A stretch of DNA of 64,000 nucleotides from Blastomussa wellsi (lineage: Eukaryota; Cnidaria; Anthozoa; Scleractinia; Plerogyridae): positions 13,643,151 to 13,707,150 of the forward strand of contig OX393569.1 of NCBI GenBank assembly GCA_947652115.1, read 5' to 3'. Shown here piece by piece: positions 1-14,700 of this stretch. Numbering within the stretch: the first letter of the stretch is position 1; the number at the start of each line of letters is the position of its first letter. The notes beneath the pieces are model-generated. The model did no database searches and had not been told where the DNA came from. It saw nothing but the letters and a program-made list of their open reading frames with translations. The translations under genes were made by a program, and so were the position numbers.

Positions 1-562
1 CTCATTAACGGATTTCTATTGTTTGAATATTCAGAGGGGATTTTCTCTGCGCACGAAAGACTTGCGACTTTTACACTTGCACACAATAGACATGGAGTCA
101 CGCCCTTTTTAACGCACAGAGAATATTTCGGAAAATCCTCTTTTTCACGGAAATATTTGCGCATGAATATTGAAACAATAGGAATTTGTTAATGAGTTTA
201 GGTGAGCTCAAACTGGCCCTTTCCCGTGTTGACCATTTTTGCTCATTAACGGATTTCTATTGTTTGAATATTCTGAGGGGATTTTCTCTGCGTACGAAAG
301 ACTTGCGACTTTTACACTTGCACACAATAGACATGGAGTCACGCCCTTTGTAATGCACAGAGAATTTTTCGGAAAATCCTGTTTCACGAAAATATTTGCG
401 CATGAATATTGAAACAATAGGAATTTGTTAATGAGTTCAAGTGAGCTCAAACTGGCCTTTTCCCGTGTTGACCATTTTGCTCATTAACGGATTTCTATTG
501 TTTGAATATTCAGAGGGGATTTTCTCTGCGTACGAAAGACTTGCGACTTTTACACTTGCAAA
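1..562. repeat. Tandem array of ~240-bp units, each a short palindromic (MITE-like) element
   Basis: The phrase GCTCATTAACGGATTTCTAT recurs at the left edge, at about 240 and at about 479, giving two full units of about 240 bp and the start of a third. Within each unit, the sequence CTCATTAACGGATTTC near the start is mirrored by an inverted copy ending GAATTTGTTAATGAG about 195 bp later, so each unit is a foldback element of about 198 bp plus a roughly 42-bp spacer. The array continues off the left end of the window. After about 560 the third unit diverges into unrelated sequence. ORFs in the array (one of 80 codons, one of 104 codons) are not credible genes because they simply follow the repeat. 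Confidence 0.85.
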
Positions 563-1149
563 GTACTATTACTTCGAGTCTTCGTTCCTTCCTGCACAGG
601 CTTGACGAAACGATCGACTCTCGAAAGTTCTGTTACAAGTTCGATTTTGAGTTCAATCGGAAGTCCCATATTTCAAGACTTCAAATTGGATCTTTGCAGG
701 GTCGCTCGTTTCCTGACCGTTGGTCCAGAGGAACGAAGACAGTGGGTATGAGGGTGAAAGAATTCTCTGTGATGCTAAAAATAAGTCAAAATATAAAAAT
801 TTTAAAACTAGTTTAAACTATTTGGGATGACCGTTTGATAGTGATGAAATAGGAGGGAATAAACAAGTTTCAGTGAAGTTTCTACATTTCAGTAAACATC
901 TCGACAGCTTGCAACTTACTCTCTTAGTCATTCATGCAATCAAACCGTATGTGTGATCCACGTCTTGAACAAACCTAATCTAATTTTCTTTGTCTAATGA
1001 CAACTCCTTTGATTTGCATATCAAATGTTTGACAGTAACAACTAACGCAAGGCTGTTTTTAATCTATTAAGTTTCCGCAAGTGTTTCCACAAGTCACAAA
1101 GATCGCGCCAGCAGGACACCCAATCAACACAAGCCATCAGACATGTTTT
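563..1149. other. Unannotated stretch between two tandem repeats
   Basis: About 590 bases of AT-rich sequence between the palindromic tandem array and the 17-bp minisatellite. I see no coding signal, splice-site pattern or recognisable repeat here. Confidence 0.5.
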
Positions 1150-1960
1150 GGTTGATCAGTACAGAGTGGGCAGAGGAACAGTGGATGCAGAGGAACAGTG
1201 GACCCAGAGGAACAGTGGCCACAGAGGAACAGTGGCCACAGGGGGACAGTGGGTACAAGAGGAACAGTGGACAGAGGAAGAGTGGGTACAGAGGAAGAGT
1301 GGGTTCAGAGGAACAGTGGGCACAGAGGAAGAGTGGACACAGATGAACAGTGGACGCAGAGGAACAGTGGACGCAGAGGAACAGTGGCCACAGAGGGACA
1401 GTGGGTACAAGAGTAAGAGTGGGTACAGAGGAACAGTGGGCACAGAGGAAGAGTGGACACAGATGAACAGTGGACACAGATGAACAGTGAGTAAAGAGGA
1501 ACAGTGGACACAGAGGAAGAGTGGGTACAGAGGAACAGTGGGCACAGAAAGATTGGACAGAGATGAACAGTGGGAACAGAGGAACAGTGTGAACAGAGTG
1601 GCAGTGGATACAGAAAAGTGGACACAGATGAACAGTGAGTAAAGAGGAACAGTGGACACAGAGGAAGAGTGGGTACAGAGGAACAGTGGGCACAGAAAGA
1701 TTGGACAGAGATGAACAGTGGGAACAGAGGAACAGTGTGAACAGAGTGGCAGTGGATACAGAAAAACGGTTTGAACAGAGGAACAGATCAGTGGGAAAGA
1801 GGAACAGTGGATACATAGGGTGTAGAAAAAGAGCATACACAGTGGGTACAGAAGAACAGTGGGTAGAGAGGGAGAATGTGTACAGAGGAACAATGGAGAC
1901 AGAGGGTACAGAGGAACAGCGGGCACATTGGAAGAGTGTACAGAGGAACAGTTGCAACAG
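1150..1960. repeat. 17-bp minisatellite, consensus near GTGGACACAGAGGAACA
   Basis: About 45 imperfect copies of a 17-bp unit close to GTGGACACAGAGGAACA, with variants GTGGGTACAGAGGAAGA and GTGGGCACAGAGGAACA. A higher-order duplication of about 140 bp is visible: the block beginning TGAACAGTGAGTAAAGAGG near 1484 recurs near 1630. Copies become irregular after about 1790. Because 17 is not a multiple of three and stop codons are rare in the motif, the array produces long accidental ORFs on both strands (309 and 299 codons on the minus strand, Cys/Ser/Leu-rich). These are treated as artefacts. Confidence 0.9.
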
Positions 1961-2714
1961 AGTAACAGCTGGCATAGAGGGCGATTGGCCTGGCAGTTTT
2001 CCAATTTTTGACTGAGCAGGATAGGGGTGTGTGCGACAAACAAACAAATACACAATTTTTAAGTCAGGATAATTTTAATGAATCAGCGCTCTCATCTGCT
2101 CTCATCAACTTCACAGCATATCAGTAAAGCCAAAGAACTCCATGAACATGAACTTTAACACTAAAGTCAAAGAGACAGCAAACAATAAACATGATATGTA
2201 TGGAGTCAAACCATTTAAAAATACAGTAGAATTGAGACAAAATGAACCATTCCAAAACAGAGTCCCTGGTATAACGATTGATAATTTCACCTTGAGCAAA
2301 GTTAGTAAACGTAAAATGTACTGGAACAATATAATAAACACATTTTCTCTACTTTGTTAGCTCGGGGTTTCACTGTCTTATGGAATGGTTCACTGCATCT
2401 TCTTTAAACAACAGTTTTACATTTTCCTAAGGTCCTCTATATAGGTTAACAATAATTAAAAGAATGGGCGAAATGGATCAAATTTACATTGTGTGACTAG
2501 ATCTGTGGATTATTTAAAGCCAGACACAAGTAAAATTTGGCTCATCAGCATTTATCAGGTAAGAATTAACCCAATGCAAGCAGAACTTTACAATGGATCG
2601 AAATGGACAAGCGTCCCATCCAAGGATGGAGGGGAAATATTCCTAGCTGCTTCACACTCCAGAAACCAGAGTAAATTTTTTCTATTTTTACCTTGATTGA
2701 AGTATTGTTGACTC
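1961..2714 (-). other. Probable 3' UTR / downstream flank of CCT6
   Basis: Sequence immediately downstream of the CCT6 stop codon (2715) on the minus strand. It should contain the 3' UTR and poly(A) site, but I could not identify a convincing AATAAA on the minus strand. Nothing else is recognisable. Confidence 0.35.
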
Positions 2715-5700
2715 TCAGCCCTTTAGAGAGGACATGCCGGCCCTCATGATTTCATCCACTAAAAGAAGGTTACTGGCGATGACAGTACTAAAATAAAGGA
2801 AATGAAAGACTTATGCGGGATAAAGTTACATTTGCTTATAGTGTTTAACTGGTAATTGGGAAGAACAGCTCCCGAAAACCGACTGTCTGTCAACTATCGG
2901 CTAACAGATTACCTAAAGGTTACCAACAAGTAAACGACAACTTACCAACATCTTACTGACACTTTACTGTCTGTCGGCCAACAGACAGCTTGTACTTTGG
3001 CCAAAACCTGCTGGCCAACTGTTGGCCATCATCTGTCAGCTGACAAACGGCCCACAGTTGTCAGCCAACCAACAGTCATTTTTTCTGAACTGTTCTACAC
3101 AATTAGCATTTACCAGTAACTTGTATTGTTTTCTATTTTTTTGGGGGGGGGGGAGGGGGGGGTTTGGCAAGCTGCCTGTTAAACTAATGGAGGGAAACTA
3201 AAAGTATAGAGAAATAAACAGTAGCCTCCATTTTTCAGTTAATGTTTATGGAACATTAAATTCATACGCGATTTTTCGGTCAAAAAGGAATAGCTTTCGT
3301 TAAAACCTTTCCAAAGTGACACGGTTGAAAAATTGAAGCGTGACATCCCATATGGGGTATACAATACTAAATGTGAATCACAAGGTCAGTGACATTCAAT
3401 ATACGGCATGTGATACTAAGGACATGAATCATAAGGTCAAAAGTATTTTTCAAAGTCTCATGCAGGCATTGGAAGGTATGTATGTCCACCTCTCTTGTTA
3501 TTGTTACAAACAAATTCCCTATTTCAAATATACTTTGTATTTGACCTTTCCAGATGCCTAGTGTGTTTTGCTTCCTGCTTTTGTACTTGTGCTGTATCCA
3601 TTTTGCCCTTTCTTGAATTTATTTACTTTATCGTATTTGGGATGTCACACTTTAATACACAACGACAACGACAAGAGTGATGACAGGCTAGCCAGGCGAG
3701 TGAGACTAGACTCTCGTATACAAAGAACTAATTAAAGAAATAATAAAGGCCATGGCAAAATGTGGGTCACTTCGTGAAAGCAACACAAAATATTATTGTA
3801 AGTTTGTCTCTTAGGTGGTTTCCTTGAAGAGTCTAGAAGTATTAAAGTCAAAAATGTAAGTAATGTAACTGAAAAATTCTTTAGCATACGTTATTTTTAA
3901 ACAATGTTTATAAAGAATGACATAAATGCAATGTACACTATGTCAAAGAATGTAATGTGCACTTTTGAATGCAATGTGGTGTTGATGTGATAAACAAAAT
4001 ACCTTTTAAATGGGATCCTTTGAAAAAACAGAAAATAAACTTTGTTTGTGTGTCTGATAGATACTTTATCTTGCAACTAATCTCACCATGAGTGTAAAAG
4101 CTGTCTCTTGACTCTGTAGTTATCCCAAATACCTGTATCTGCAGGTACTAATGCCTCCCCACTCGACAGATCAATGCCCACCGGGGTCTTGCCATCAGCA
4201 TACTCCTCCTGAAACAGTTCACACTCAGGTTAAACTATCAATTCTCCTTACTGGTTCTCAAACAATTCTTGCAATGTTAGGTTTGAGAAATTCAGTATTT
4301 AAACAATGCCCTCCAGTTTATGATTTGGTTGCTGTCTTCTGGTTGCTCGGTACAATTTGCCAAAACATTCACCTGTCTATAGTTCTACTACTTTCAATAA
4401 TTTCATGTGATTGAAAATAATTTCAACTTCTCCTTCTTGGTCATTGACATCATTTCTTTTTTTACTACTAATTAAGAGATTCTTACAGCATTTCATTATG
4501 CAAAGTGGAAGCACAAAGCTACAATTTGATGAAGTCAACAAATGCAAATTTCCTGTTAGCAACGTTCAGTCAGAAGGTAAAGGTCAAACAATCACTTTAC
4601 CTGAAGTTTAACAATTGTCTCCTGTGGATCATATCCAGAGTTCTGAGCCAGAGTCTTTGGAATAACAAGCAGTGCATCGGCATAGGCCTGTAACATGATA
4701 ATAGGATCTGTCCTTAGTAAACTGCTGCCATTTTAATACGTTTTGAAGTAGAGAATGATCTAAAACAGTGGGAATGGGTCAGTGGACAGCCATGGAGGGA
4801 CACCCAGATGAGGCATTGGAAATCCAGTAAAGTTGCATTTAAGTACATGTGGACATCTAGAGGTTGATGAAGAAATTTGTCTGTGTGTGACATCCATAAA
4901 GTAAGGAAATGCTTTTTCTTGGGTGACTTGTCAATAGCAGTAATGATTTGGTTGATATTTTGATACCAAAACCACTGACAATAACCACCATTAATTTTGC
5001 TGACAAACTTCCACTCTAACCTAGAAATCAAGAGCAAATAAACTAATTGTTTTTGTAGAATTGTAAATAATTTTCCTTCAAATAGTGATTTCCAATTATT
5101 CATCTACTTATGAACTAGATTGTTAAACACAGAATGATTTTTTATTTCAAACTTACAGTTGTGTACACATTTTAAACTCGTGCAACAGTGAATGTCCTCA
5201 TTCGAAAATGTAATCTTCTTGGGAATTGAATTATCCAGTAATATTTTGAACCTTCCTTCGGAACTTCATAGAATCAAGAAAATGTTGCCAGTTTGAAGAC
5301 GACATTCTAACACTGCACACTAATGGCTGATAATAGACAAGAAGCTCAGCCAATCAGATTGCAGCATTTGCATTTGTACACCAGTAGAATCCTACTAATG
5401 TAAATTAGATCTGATCTGTAATACACTGCATTGCACTGGACTCATCATCATCATCATCACACAACATGGTGCTAGGGCACCAACAGCCTGAGAGTAACTA
5501 CATGTAACCTATAAAAGTACAATCAATGTATGATATATAACAATTGTTTTATTATAATATTTACCTGAATTCCAAGCCTTGCTCTACCTTTTACTGACTT
5601 CTTGAATTCTGTCAGAGCTGCATTTACAGCAACCTCAAAAGCTCCTGCACCAGGAACTACACTTCCTTCAATAGAATAACAGGAGATTTCAATTAAAATA

Positions 5701-8700
5701 GGATGGGCAGGCAAATACATGTATACAAAAAATACATAACCCTTATTGTTACTTATTTTTGCAGGACTTGATTTTTCAAAACGTTTGCAAATTTGTTGCA
5801 GAAATGAACGTGATATTTGAAACCCCAGTGCAAAATGCTTTCATTAACCTTAATGCCACCAGCTTACACGTTCATGTTACGCCACAAACGTTTTCTGTCA
5901 CATGGAAGATTGCATAACGTTTTGCAAACGTTGTTCAAGCGCTGCTATTGAGAAGATCGCCGTGATTTGTTGACATTGTCTGTTATCCAAGCACTACTTT
6001 TGAGTAGATTGCTGCGATTTACACTTGTATTGGGATTTATCAATGTTGTATGTTGTTCAAGCGCTGCTTTTGAGAGGATTGCTGTTATTTATCAATATTG
6101 TCTGTTCAAGTGCTGCTTTTGAGAAGATTTGCTGTGCTTACATCTTAAACACAGGGCTCTTTTTAAAAGTGCATGTAGGCGTGCACTTTCTAATCTGTGG
6201 TTACAACTAGTTTCTCACCATCTTCAATAGCATTTTTTACTGCCCTCAATCCATCATGTACTGCATCCTTTATCTGTGTCAAAGTGTGCTTATTTGGTCC
6301 TGGAAATCAGAAATATGAGGATTTCAATTTATACAGTCACATGTTTACAGCAACTGAGTTCAAAAGAGGGTTCAACAAGTTATGTAGCATTTCTTCTTTA
6401 TGTAGTCGTTCACCTTTGATGAGAATGGTAACGGAAAGAGGGTTTTTCAGCTCTTCAATAAATGTGTATTTACTCTCTCCCTAGAATGAAGACAACAATA
6501 CACCATTAGGTTCTGACTGGCAATTGAATAAAATATACTTGTCTAGATCAATATGTAATAATTCACTGCTAAAGGAAAAGTGAATATTGGTGAATATTTG
6601 TATTTATCTAAAGTATGGAATCTATAAAACCACTGTATTTACCATCTTTAACCCATTGGCTCCCGGGGATTTTTGAAAAAAGCACTTTTTTGGACATTTG
6701 TGACATTTTATGGCCAGTTGAGAGCCAAATCTGCTTCCAAATACTCAAAACTTCCTTTCAACATGTGCCGTGCTTTATGGTATTTTTGCTCGGGCATGCA
6801 TAAAAGGCAACATTTGGAGATAATTTTTGGGTTCAAACATGACCTACATCTTTAGGCTTTTTGTTTCTTCCACTTTTTGATTTTCCTTTTCATCCTTTTC
6901 TTATCGTTTTGCTGCATTTGTTGGCCTTCTACTGGGCCTGCCTTCAATCCAAAAATTCCTGAGAACGCATCATCCAAACAGGAAATTCTTGCCATGGAGT
7001 AGTCAAGGATAGTGTAGGCAATTTGTAAGCATTCCCGTGTGTATTTCATGCTCAATTTACTCTGTCATTCTGACCTTAAATGTAACTTCTTGAAAGTATT
7101 TTTTTACTAAAAGTATTCATTGGCAGTCAATTTTCAAAATTTCCAATATTGTGAACATCCTAAAGTAATTTTTTTCAAATGAATGAAAATTTCACTCATG
7201 GCTGCCATGTTTATGTACTTGCCTGGATTCCAAAGGAGGCAAGGTATATGTGTATTGTCGTAAGCCGAGGTTCTCGGCCAATTAGAATGTCCAATTCTTA
7301 TATTCATCTTTGAAAATTATACGTGACATACTGCCAAGTGAAAATATATTAAACAAACTGTTAGGCCCGGCTCAGACGTCAAACTTCACGTGCAGAATCT
7401 AATGCAAATGACGGAAAACAATAGATTTTTCTCATTTGCATTAGATTCGGCACATGTAAAGTTTGACGTTTGAACCAGACCTTAAGGTGAAAAGGATTGT
7501 TTCCATACAGTTCACTATGGGTTCCTACCACTACCTTAAAGGCTGCTGTTTATTTGATCTTTTTGTCTTATAGTATGATGCAAATTTACAAAAAAACATA
7601 TTCTTATTCCCGCCAGTTCCTTTCATCTTCCCTCTTTTACACTTGGTACCGCCCCCCTTTTCAAAGCATTTACTTTACGCTATGCATGCACTATAAAAAA
7701 GCATTCCAAGTATAAATCATTTGCAGTTTGCATTCTCACCAAAACGTGTTCATAAACAAGTCCTGCATGGCCAAGGCAGTCAGGTGACAGGTCATCAAAG
7801 GAGTTCATGGCAATGCCACCACAAGCAAGAGTAAGTCGCTCCATGTTCCTTCTCTTGGCACGACGAAGTCCAACAATGCCTTCCTTGGCCAACAAGTCCA
7901 ATGATAATGGGTCAATTCCCTGTAACAAATTATTACAAGTTCAACTGGTGTTTTAGTAAATTTTAACATAAATCTCTGAAAATTTTGAAACTGTCAGCCC
8001 TGAGTGTATTTTTCTCCAAAAAGAGCTGTTAAAACTGCAAAAGCTGGGGCTCCAGACTACCTGTAAACAAGTGTCCAATGGCTAGTTGGCTGCCATCAGT
8101 CTCAAGCCTTAGCAAGCTTATTTCTGTTGCTGCATTGACTTATTGCAGTATTGCAAGGGTAAAAATCTATGTTCAAATCATGGAATAACATTTAGCTCAT
8201 AATCTGAGGATTGAATTTCAATATTCCTGGTCCTCTTGAACTTGTGCAAAAAGCAAAATTTTGAGAAATTTTTGAATGACAAAAGACAGATACATGTATG
8301 GTTGGCTTTCATGTTGTTGTTTTTGTGGCAGTCTTCTTTTTCTCCTTTTTCTTTTGTTGCTTTCTTTTGCCTTTAGCTGCATTTGTTTATGTTAGGGAAG
8401 TATCCAGCCAGTAATGGCAAGGCTACTAATAACTAAATTACTCACTTAAAAAATGAATACTGACAATACCTGGATGCTGGATGCTCCCTAACAATTTTAT
8501 ACTTGGATGGTAGCAAAAATCTGGCTGTGTGTCCAAAATGCAGGGCTCTAAATAAGACTTTTTTTGTGGTACCTAGCATTTTGTTCTTTGCTACCATTTG
8601 CGCCATCCTTGAAGCATGATGAATATAACTTTAGAAGTGTCGATGGTTTTGTCTGGTTTCATGTCACTTTGGATCAGTGAATCACGCATTGAATATCTTG

Positions 8701-11700
8701 CTCTCAAGAAACTCCTGGGTGAAAATTCATTCCAAACTTTTATCGAAGTGGAGCAGAAAATTTCGAAAACATTGATAGCTTGTGCACGAAACATGATTGT
8801 GCCACATCAAAGACGCTGTCAGTTTTGCGACGCAAACATTCTATCAGTCAAAAGTGAGACATAACCAGACAAAACCATTGACGTTTTAACAATGCGTTAA
8901 ATTCATCAAGCTTCAACAATAGATGGTAGTATCAAAGAACTATATAAGAAGCTGAAAATATTTCTCCTTTTAGGGAGCTGCATAAATTTTAGCCAGAGCC
9001 TCGTCAGCACTCCAGCAAGTGCCTAGGGCTTACTGTAATCCCTCTTCTTTAGAATCACAGAAAGCATTTGCTATTTCTTATTTGTTTCAAACCAACCTTC
9101 TGGTTGACAACTACAAATCCCTTGTCAGTTCCCTCACAAACCTTTCAAAAATAAGAAGTTTGTTAATGAAGATCTCCTTACACACGGTGCTATGATCTGA
9201 CGTATCCTGGTAAGTTAGTAATAAATTTAACTGGGAATTAAGAACACAAAAGAGTGGGACTCTGACATCCCTGATGCGAGGTAAACCCATGGCATATCGC
9301 ACAGCAAATGCATGCTCTTACTAACTGACCTGCAAGCAAACTGCTGGTGTGCTGGGCCATTTAACGACATTCTTTGACATGTACATTACAGCTGTACCTT
9401 GCAATTGATTGCTTTGATTTTACGTGGTCGATATGATGTATAAGTGTAATTCCAGAAAATATCATACCTTCCATTGGTGGCATCAACATTTTGAACCCAC
9501 TATTCCCTCGCAAAATACCAAAATAATTTATAACCCATGCATTTGGAAATCCAAAATGCTCTACACCATCCCCTCTCCTTTCATAATTTCCATGTTATAG
9601 CCAAGCTCAGCCCCTTAAAAAAAGATACATGTTCTTTACCCAAGCCCAGATCTAATAGGAGTTAACAACTGCATCAATAAGTGGAGGTTGGGTGCCCGAC
9701 ACATCCAGGAGCTGCCACTATTGGCAGCCCAGCCATGAGCCCCCACGCTGTAAAGGGAAACAGGCACCCATCACACTGAATAAACAGTGGAAAGAGGGAG
9801 AAATACCTGGAAAATGAGCTGCAACGAGAAAGCAAAACAAACATTCATGCTCAATGCACACAGGAACGCCTCCATTGAAGCGCACATGGAATCCCAATGC
9901 ATGCGCTGACTAAGTAATAGAGACCACTAATGCTCTTTAATTGCATTTAACTGCATTTAAAAAAAAGCCAAAACCTCTACCCCCCATGGCCCCCACACAC
10001 TCAGTCTCACCAGACCCCAGAACCCGACTATTTTTTGAGGAGAGACCACCCTTGTTTATAACAAGTTTGCCCGAAGGGTAGACGTCTTGTCCTTTGCTTG
10101 TACATGTAAAACCTCTGTTTATGCCATTGCTTTACCCCCTGATTTTGTTGAAGCTTGCCAAAAAACTCAAGAGATGGGTAAAATAAATAACTAAGTACTG
10201 CATTTTCCCTCACATTTATTTATTGAAATTGTAAAAAGTGGCATTTTTCAAAATGTTCTGGGGGAGCAGCCCTGGAATGCCTTTGGCACTTGAAATTTTC
10301 TTCTGAGCATGCACCTTCACTATCTCACACTACGCCCATGTCCCATGTATTGTGCAGAAAAAAATGCATTTCTTCCCATGGCACAGAATGCTGATTACAA
10401 AAGCCAGAAGTACTAGTTTCTTCTCACCTCCCTTTTCAGTTCAATTACTTTCTGTACTCTGTCATCTGTAAACTTCCTCTCAGCAGCAACCAGCTTCTCT
10501 CTTTCCTCAGCACTTTTGTAGAAGAAGCCAGAATTCACCTCACTGTGCAAAAAATATGAAAATGTTAGAACGGAGTGATTTTTAAAGTTGACATAAATGC
10601 GAGGTGCTGGAAATTAACTGCAACAGCCTTTCAAAAAGAAAATTGATCATTGGTTTTCAGATATTCTTTCCCTTAGAGGCTAAACTTCCAGCAAGTCCTA
10701 ACATTTTCAAACTCAGTTGGTGCTGTAGCACAAATTAAGTTATGATTTGGCACCCAACATGTTACTTTGTTTTACAATCATTAACTGGTCAGCCAGCCAA
10801 TCCATACATCACACTTGACTTCATCATTGTTGTTACCAGTTTTGTTGGCTACTCATTCCAGACCCACTTGGCCATTTAAAGATTTGTAGACAATCTTTTG
10901 CAGCCTCAGATTTCACAGTCACGTATTTGCCTATTTTTGCCCATGAAATTTTACTGTGTTGTTTTGTTGGGATCAATCATTGTTTCTAAGCTTCTGTACA
11001 TATCATTATAGTTTGTTTATCTGATAGGAAACGTTTTTGTGGAAGCTAGTAGTTAATTAAAGTTATAATTTTTAGGTTATTTTAGGTTAAACATTTTAAT
11101 AAATCATTATATATTAGCTTGGACACATAGAACCCTCTGCAATTTTAACTTCAATGGCTTGAAAGATTTTCAGTTAACTGACTGATTGATGTTAAGCCAG
11201 ACAGATTTCACTGACCTCTTTTCATATTCCATGGAGACATTACAGGTAAGGATGAAAGCATCTGTTACTTTTTTAGACATATCAGGATGACGTGCTCCAT
11301 GATCCATTACTAGTCCTTTGACCAAGCTGTTGATACACACAGTTCACCACTGAACTCTTAACACTATTATTGTCTCTGGTTGTTAACATGCAAGAACTCG
11401 AGAACACAATATACAAGTATAACTAACTTATTTCCGTCAAACCGATTGTTATGAATTCCAAGGGTTTAGCAAACCTCAGAGAACAATAACCACATTACTT
11501 GTAGTTCCAGAAAATATCCATACAACCCCACACATAAGGGATTGGAAATTCCTGGGGGCAGGGGTCCACAAAGGCCAAAAGATTTAAAGAAATGTATGAA
11601 ACTTAACTGGAATTTCCAGAAGGATGGAAGGGTCTTAGAAAAAATTCCTTCTGTGGGGGAGGTATGGATAACTTATAGAGCTACACATGTTACAAGTCCA

Positions 11701-14700
11701 CAGAATGTGAATGACTCACTGCAGGACATTCAGTCCGATGATATTTCTGGAACTGAACTAGTTCATAAGTAGAATACCAAATTCTGAACTATTAATCTGC
11801 ATAACATAGCTAGAAGAGCCGTGTAATCAAATCCAGTATCATGTACAGGATATCACAAAATACAATAATGCAATTTTTAATGCAAGTTTTAAATGATGCT
11901 TTCAACTGATCAAGAAGCACTATCAAATTATGGTGCAGTTGGTAAGATTGGAGAACATTCATGAAGAAAGAGGTGTTTGTGCTGTGCTCATGCTTCCCAA
12001 GAACCAACTGTTAAGTACTGCCTGCCACACATTTCTTGAAATGTTAGTTCACAGTACATCAAGGCAATATTCCCTAACTGGAGATTTTCTAGCTTATCTG
12101 TTAGGTTAACAATGTATTGACATGGGTCTTTCTTTGGCACTTTACAGCCATTGAAAAAAGATGTATAAAGTGGTTCCCATGACAGCTAAATATTGTTTTG
12201 CATTAATTTTATGTATGTTCATGGTAATAACTACAGCTGCAATTAGCAATGTAAAAGAAGTCTATGTAGGAATGTTGATGATGTTGTTAAAAAACTCCTT
12301 ACGATGTGTCTGTTCCTGATTTGTGCATCATTTCCATGATTTCAACCATATGCAGGTCAATGGGTTTTTCTGGCACCCGGATGGCTAACACGGCATCTAC
12401 AACAACCTATTAACAGAAGGAATTCTGAAAGCTTGTACTCTCAAAGTACCGTAAATTCTCTATAAGAAGCCAATCCCTGTAGTTAGCCACTCCTTTTAGA
12501 GGAAGAAATTTATTACGCCATCCACCCCTTCCCCCTTCTGAAAAAATACCCTCCATGCCACTAAGTCATGATTATTTTATGTCTTGGGAGTTCAGTTTGT
12601 AAATGTCATTATACATAATTATCATTGATAATGATTGATTGAGTGAATGATTTGACATCTTACAAGACTGTTGGCATCAATTGTGTATACAGAAATTACA
12701 GAGAAATGCCTGAATTAAGTTAAGGCTGAGCACCATAAGAATAAAAAAGCACAGTCAGTGCAACTCAAATGCGTCAAAAATGCACAACAGTTCTCAAAGT
12801 TATAATATTTTGTTCCCTCAAGGGTCAATTACCATGAAGGAAGTAACTGTATAAAGAAGGTCTGTTGGGGTGTCCCTATGCAGTCTGAATTTGTCACAAA
12901 TCAGATCCAGTATTACTTAAAAATAGAGTTAGAATATTTTGTTTGGGTCAATTATATTTGGTTGGCCCAATGATTAAAGGGATATCAGAGTAGAAAGTAT
13001 AAACAAAGACTTTTGAGGAGTCCCTATGAAGTCCCGAATTCATGGCAATGGCATTCATTACCAACACATTCTTTTTGACTATGATCACGCTGAATATGGT
13101 AAATTGTGCCACTCTTCTTGAAATTTGTCCCAAAGCAAGCTCTTACAGTGTAAAGCACATTAACCTGAAATGCTTAACAAAACACACACATGATCACAAG
13201 GTTGTTTTTTCCAGTTGTTACCTCTGTAAGTAGATCTGCCAGTTCAGTGTGTAATTTTGTCCTAAGTGATGTTCTTGCTACATTTATCAGTGTATCTCTG
13301 TCCATTTCTTTTGAAACTTTTACTTCCTCTAAAACCTTCAAGAAACAATATTTTACAAAAGTTGTATAAAGACAAATGAATATCTCCCAAACAACAGACT
13401 GAAATAATAATGTAATTAACATCTGAAAATAGCAAGGACTAGTTGAACTGGGTGGGGACAAGTTTGACAAAGACTTTGAACAACACTGTAAACACAATAC
13501 TATTCATATCACTGTCTTCCACTGACATATTCAGTGCTGACGGATACCTAGAGTTGGCAGCTCATGGCTTGCCAAAGTTAAAGTCTCAGCTGCCCCTCCA
13601 CAACAAAAGCAAGGTAGCTTGTTAATGCCAATTCACTCTACCTCTAAAGCTTTCTTCTTTGCTAATTCAAATCCCTCTGTAACAAGGCGTGGATGCAAGC
13701 CCTGGAAAAGAAAAGCCCATAAGTGTTGATATTGTACATTCTGTACTACTAAAAGAGATCAAAAGATCTAATTGATTAGCACTATATTTTAATAAAAATT
13801 AACACATATTTGTACCTCTGATATGTAGAGATCAGCCTGCCAAAACAAAAACCAGAAAAATAAAACAACTATTGATACAATTTCAATTTTTATGCAACAT
13901 TCAAAGAAGCAGCTTCCAGTTAATAGAACATACATACATGTGCATACACCTGTGATGATAACAAGCAAAACAGTGAGCATGATAATAAGTTACTATTAAC
14001 ATATTCTACAGACATTTCACTAGATCATTCAGAACCACAGCTTTTTTACTGAATTTATATATAACAACTACAGCTTGTATTTGCCTCAGTGTCCATGGCT
14101 AGTGGTGGATATTGTCAGTGGCAAATGCATACACCACACCCCAATTAATGAACATTGAACCGGCAGGTTTATTTGGAACTTTGTGATGGTTAAGTGAAGA
14201 ATAATGAACTATGACATACCTTAGAGGCCTGCAGGCATTACGAATGAAACTACTAACAAGTAATGTTCAGACAACTGATGGGCAACATTTGTTAAGTTAT
14301 TACCTGCTTCAGTAATTCTCCTATAATTAAAACATTTGAAGTTGTTCCATCACCAGTGATATCATCCTTGATAAGGCAAAAATATATATTGATTGGTTAA
14401 CACAAATTATAACATACAGGTGTAGCTAGCAGAGCAACATAATCAAATTCAGTATATGTAAGGGTGTTCCATAATCCCATGGAGCATGCTGATAGCATGA
14501 GCAAATCACTTTGCCATAACTTTTTTTGTGCCGGTTTTTTGATGTACATTTTGACCGGCAATGTTATAAAAAAATTGGTTTGTGCTTTTAGCTGAACAAC
14601 ATCAAGATATGGTGCACTCAAGCCAAGAGCAACTGTTGCGCTTCTTTTGTGCTCTCCAAACCTCTCATGTGCACCATAACTTGATGGTGCATGCTAAATC

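Noticed and set aside
502..816. 104-codon plus-strand ORF
   Set aside because: Starts inside the tandem palindromic array and continues into unrelated sequence; no domain and no splice context.
1124..2055. Two overlapping minus-strand ORFs of 309 and 299 codons, Cys/Ser/Leu/Pro-rich
   Set aside because: They cross the 17-bp minisatellite in two different frames; length comes from the lack of stop codons in the repeat, not from coding selection.
7852..7919. A separate gene for the 82-codon minus ORF ([14 protein letters not shown]...)
   Set aside because: It is CCT6 exon 7740-7919 plus intronic extensions.
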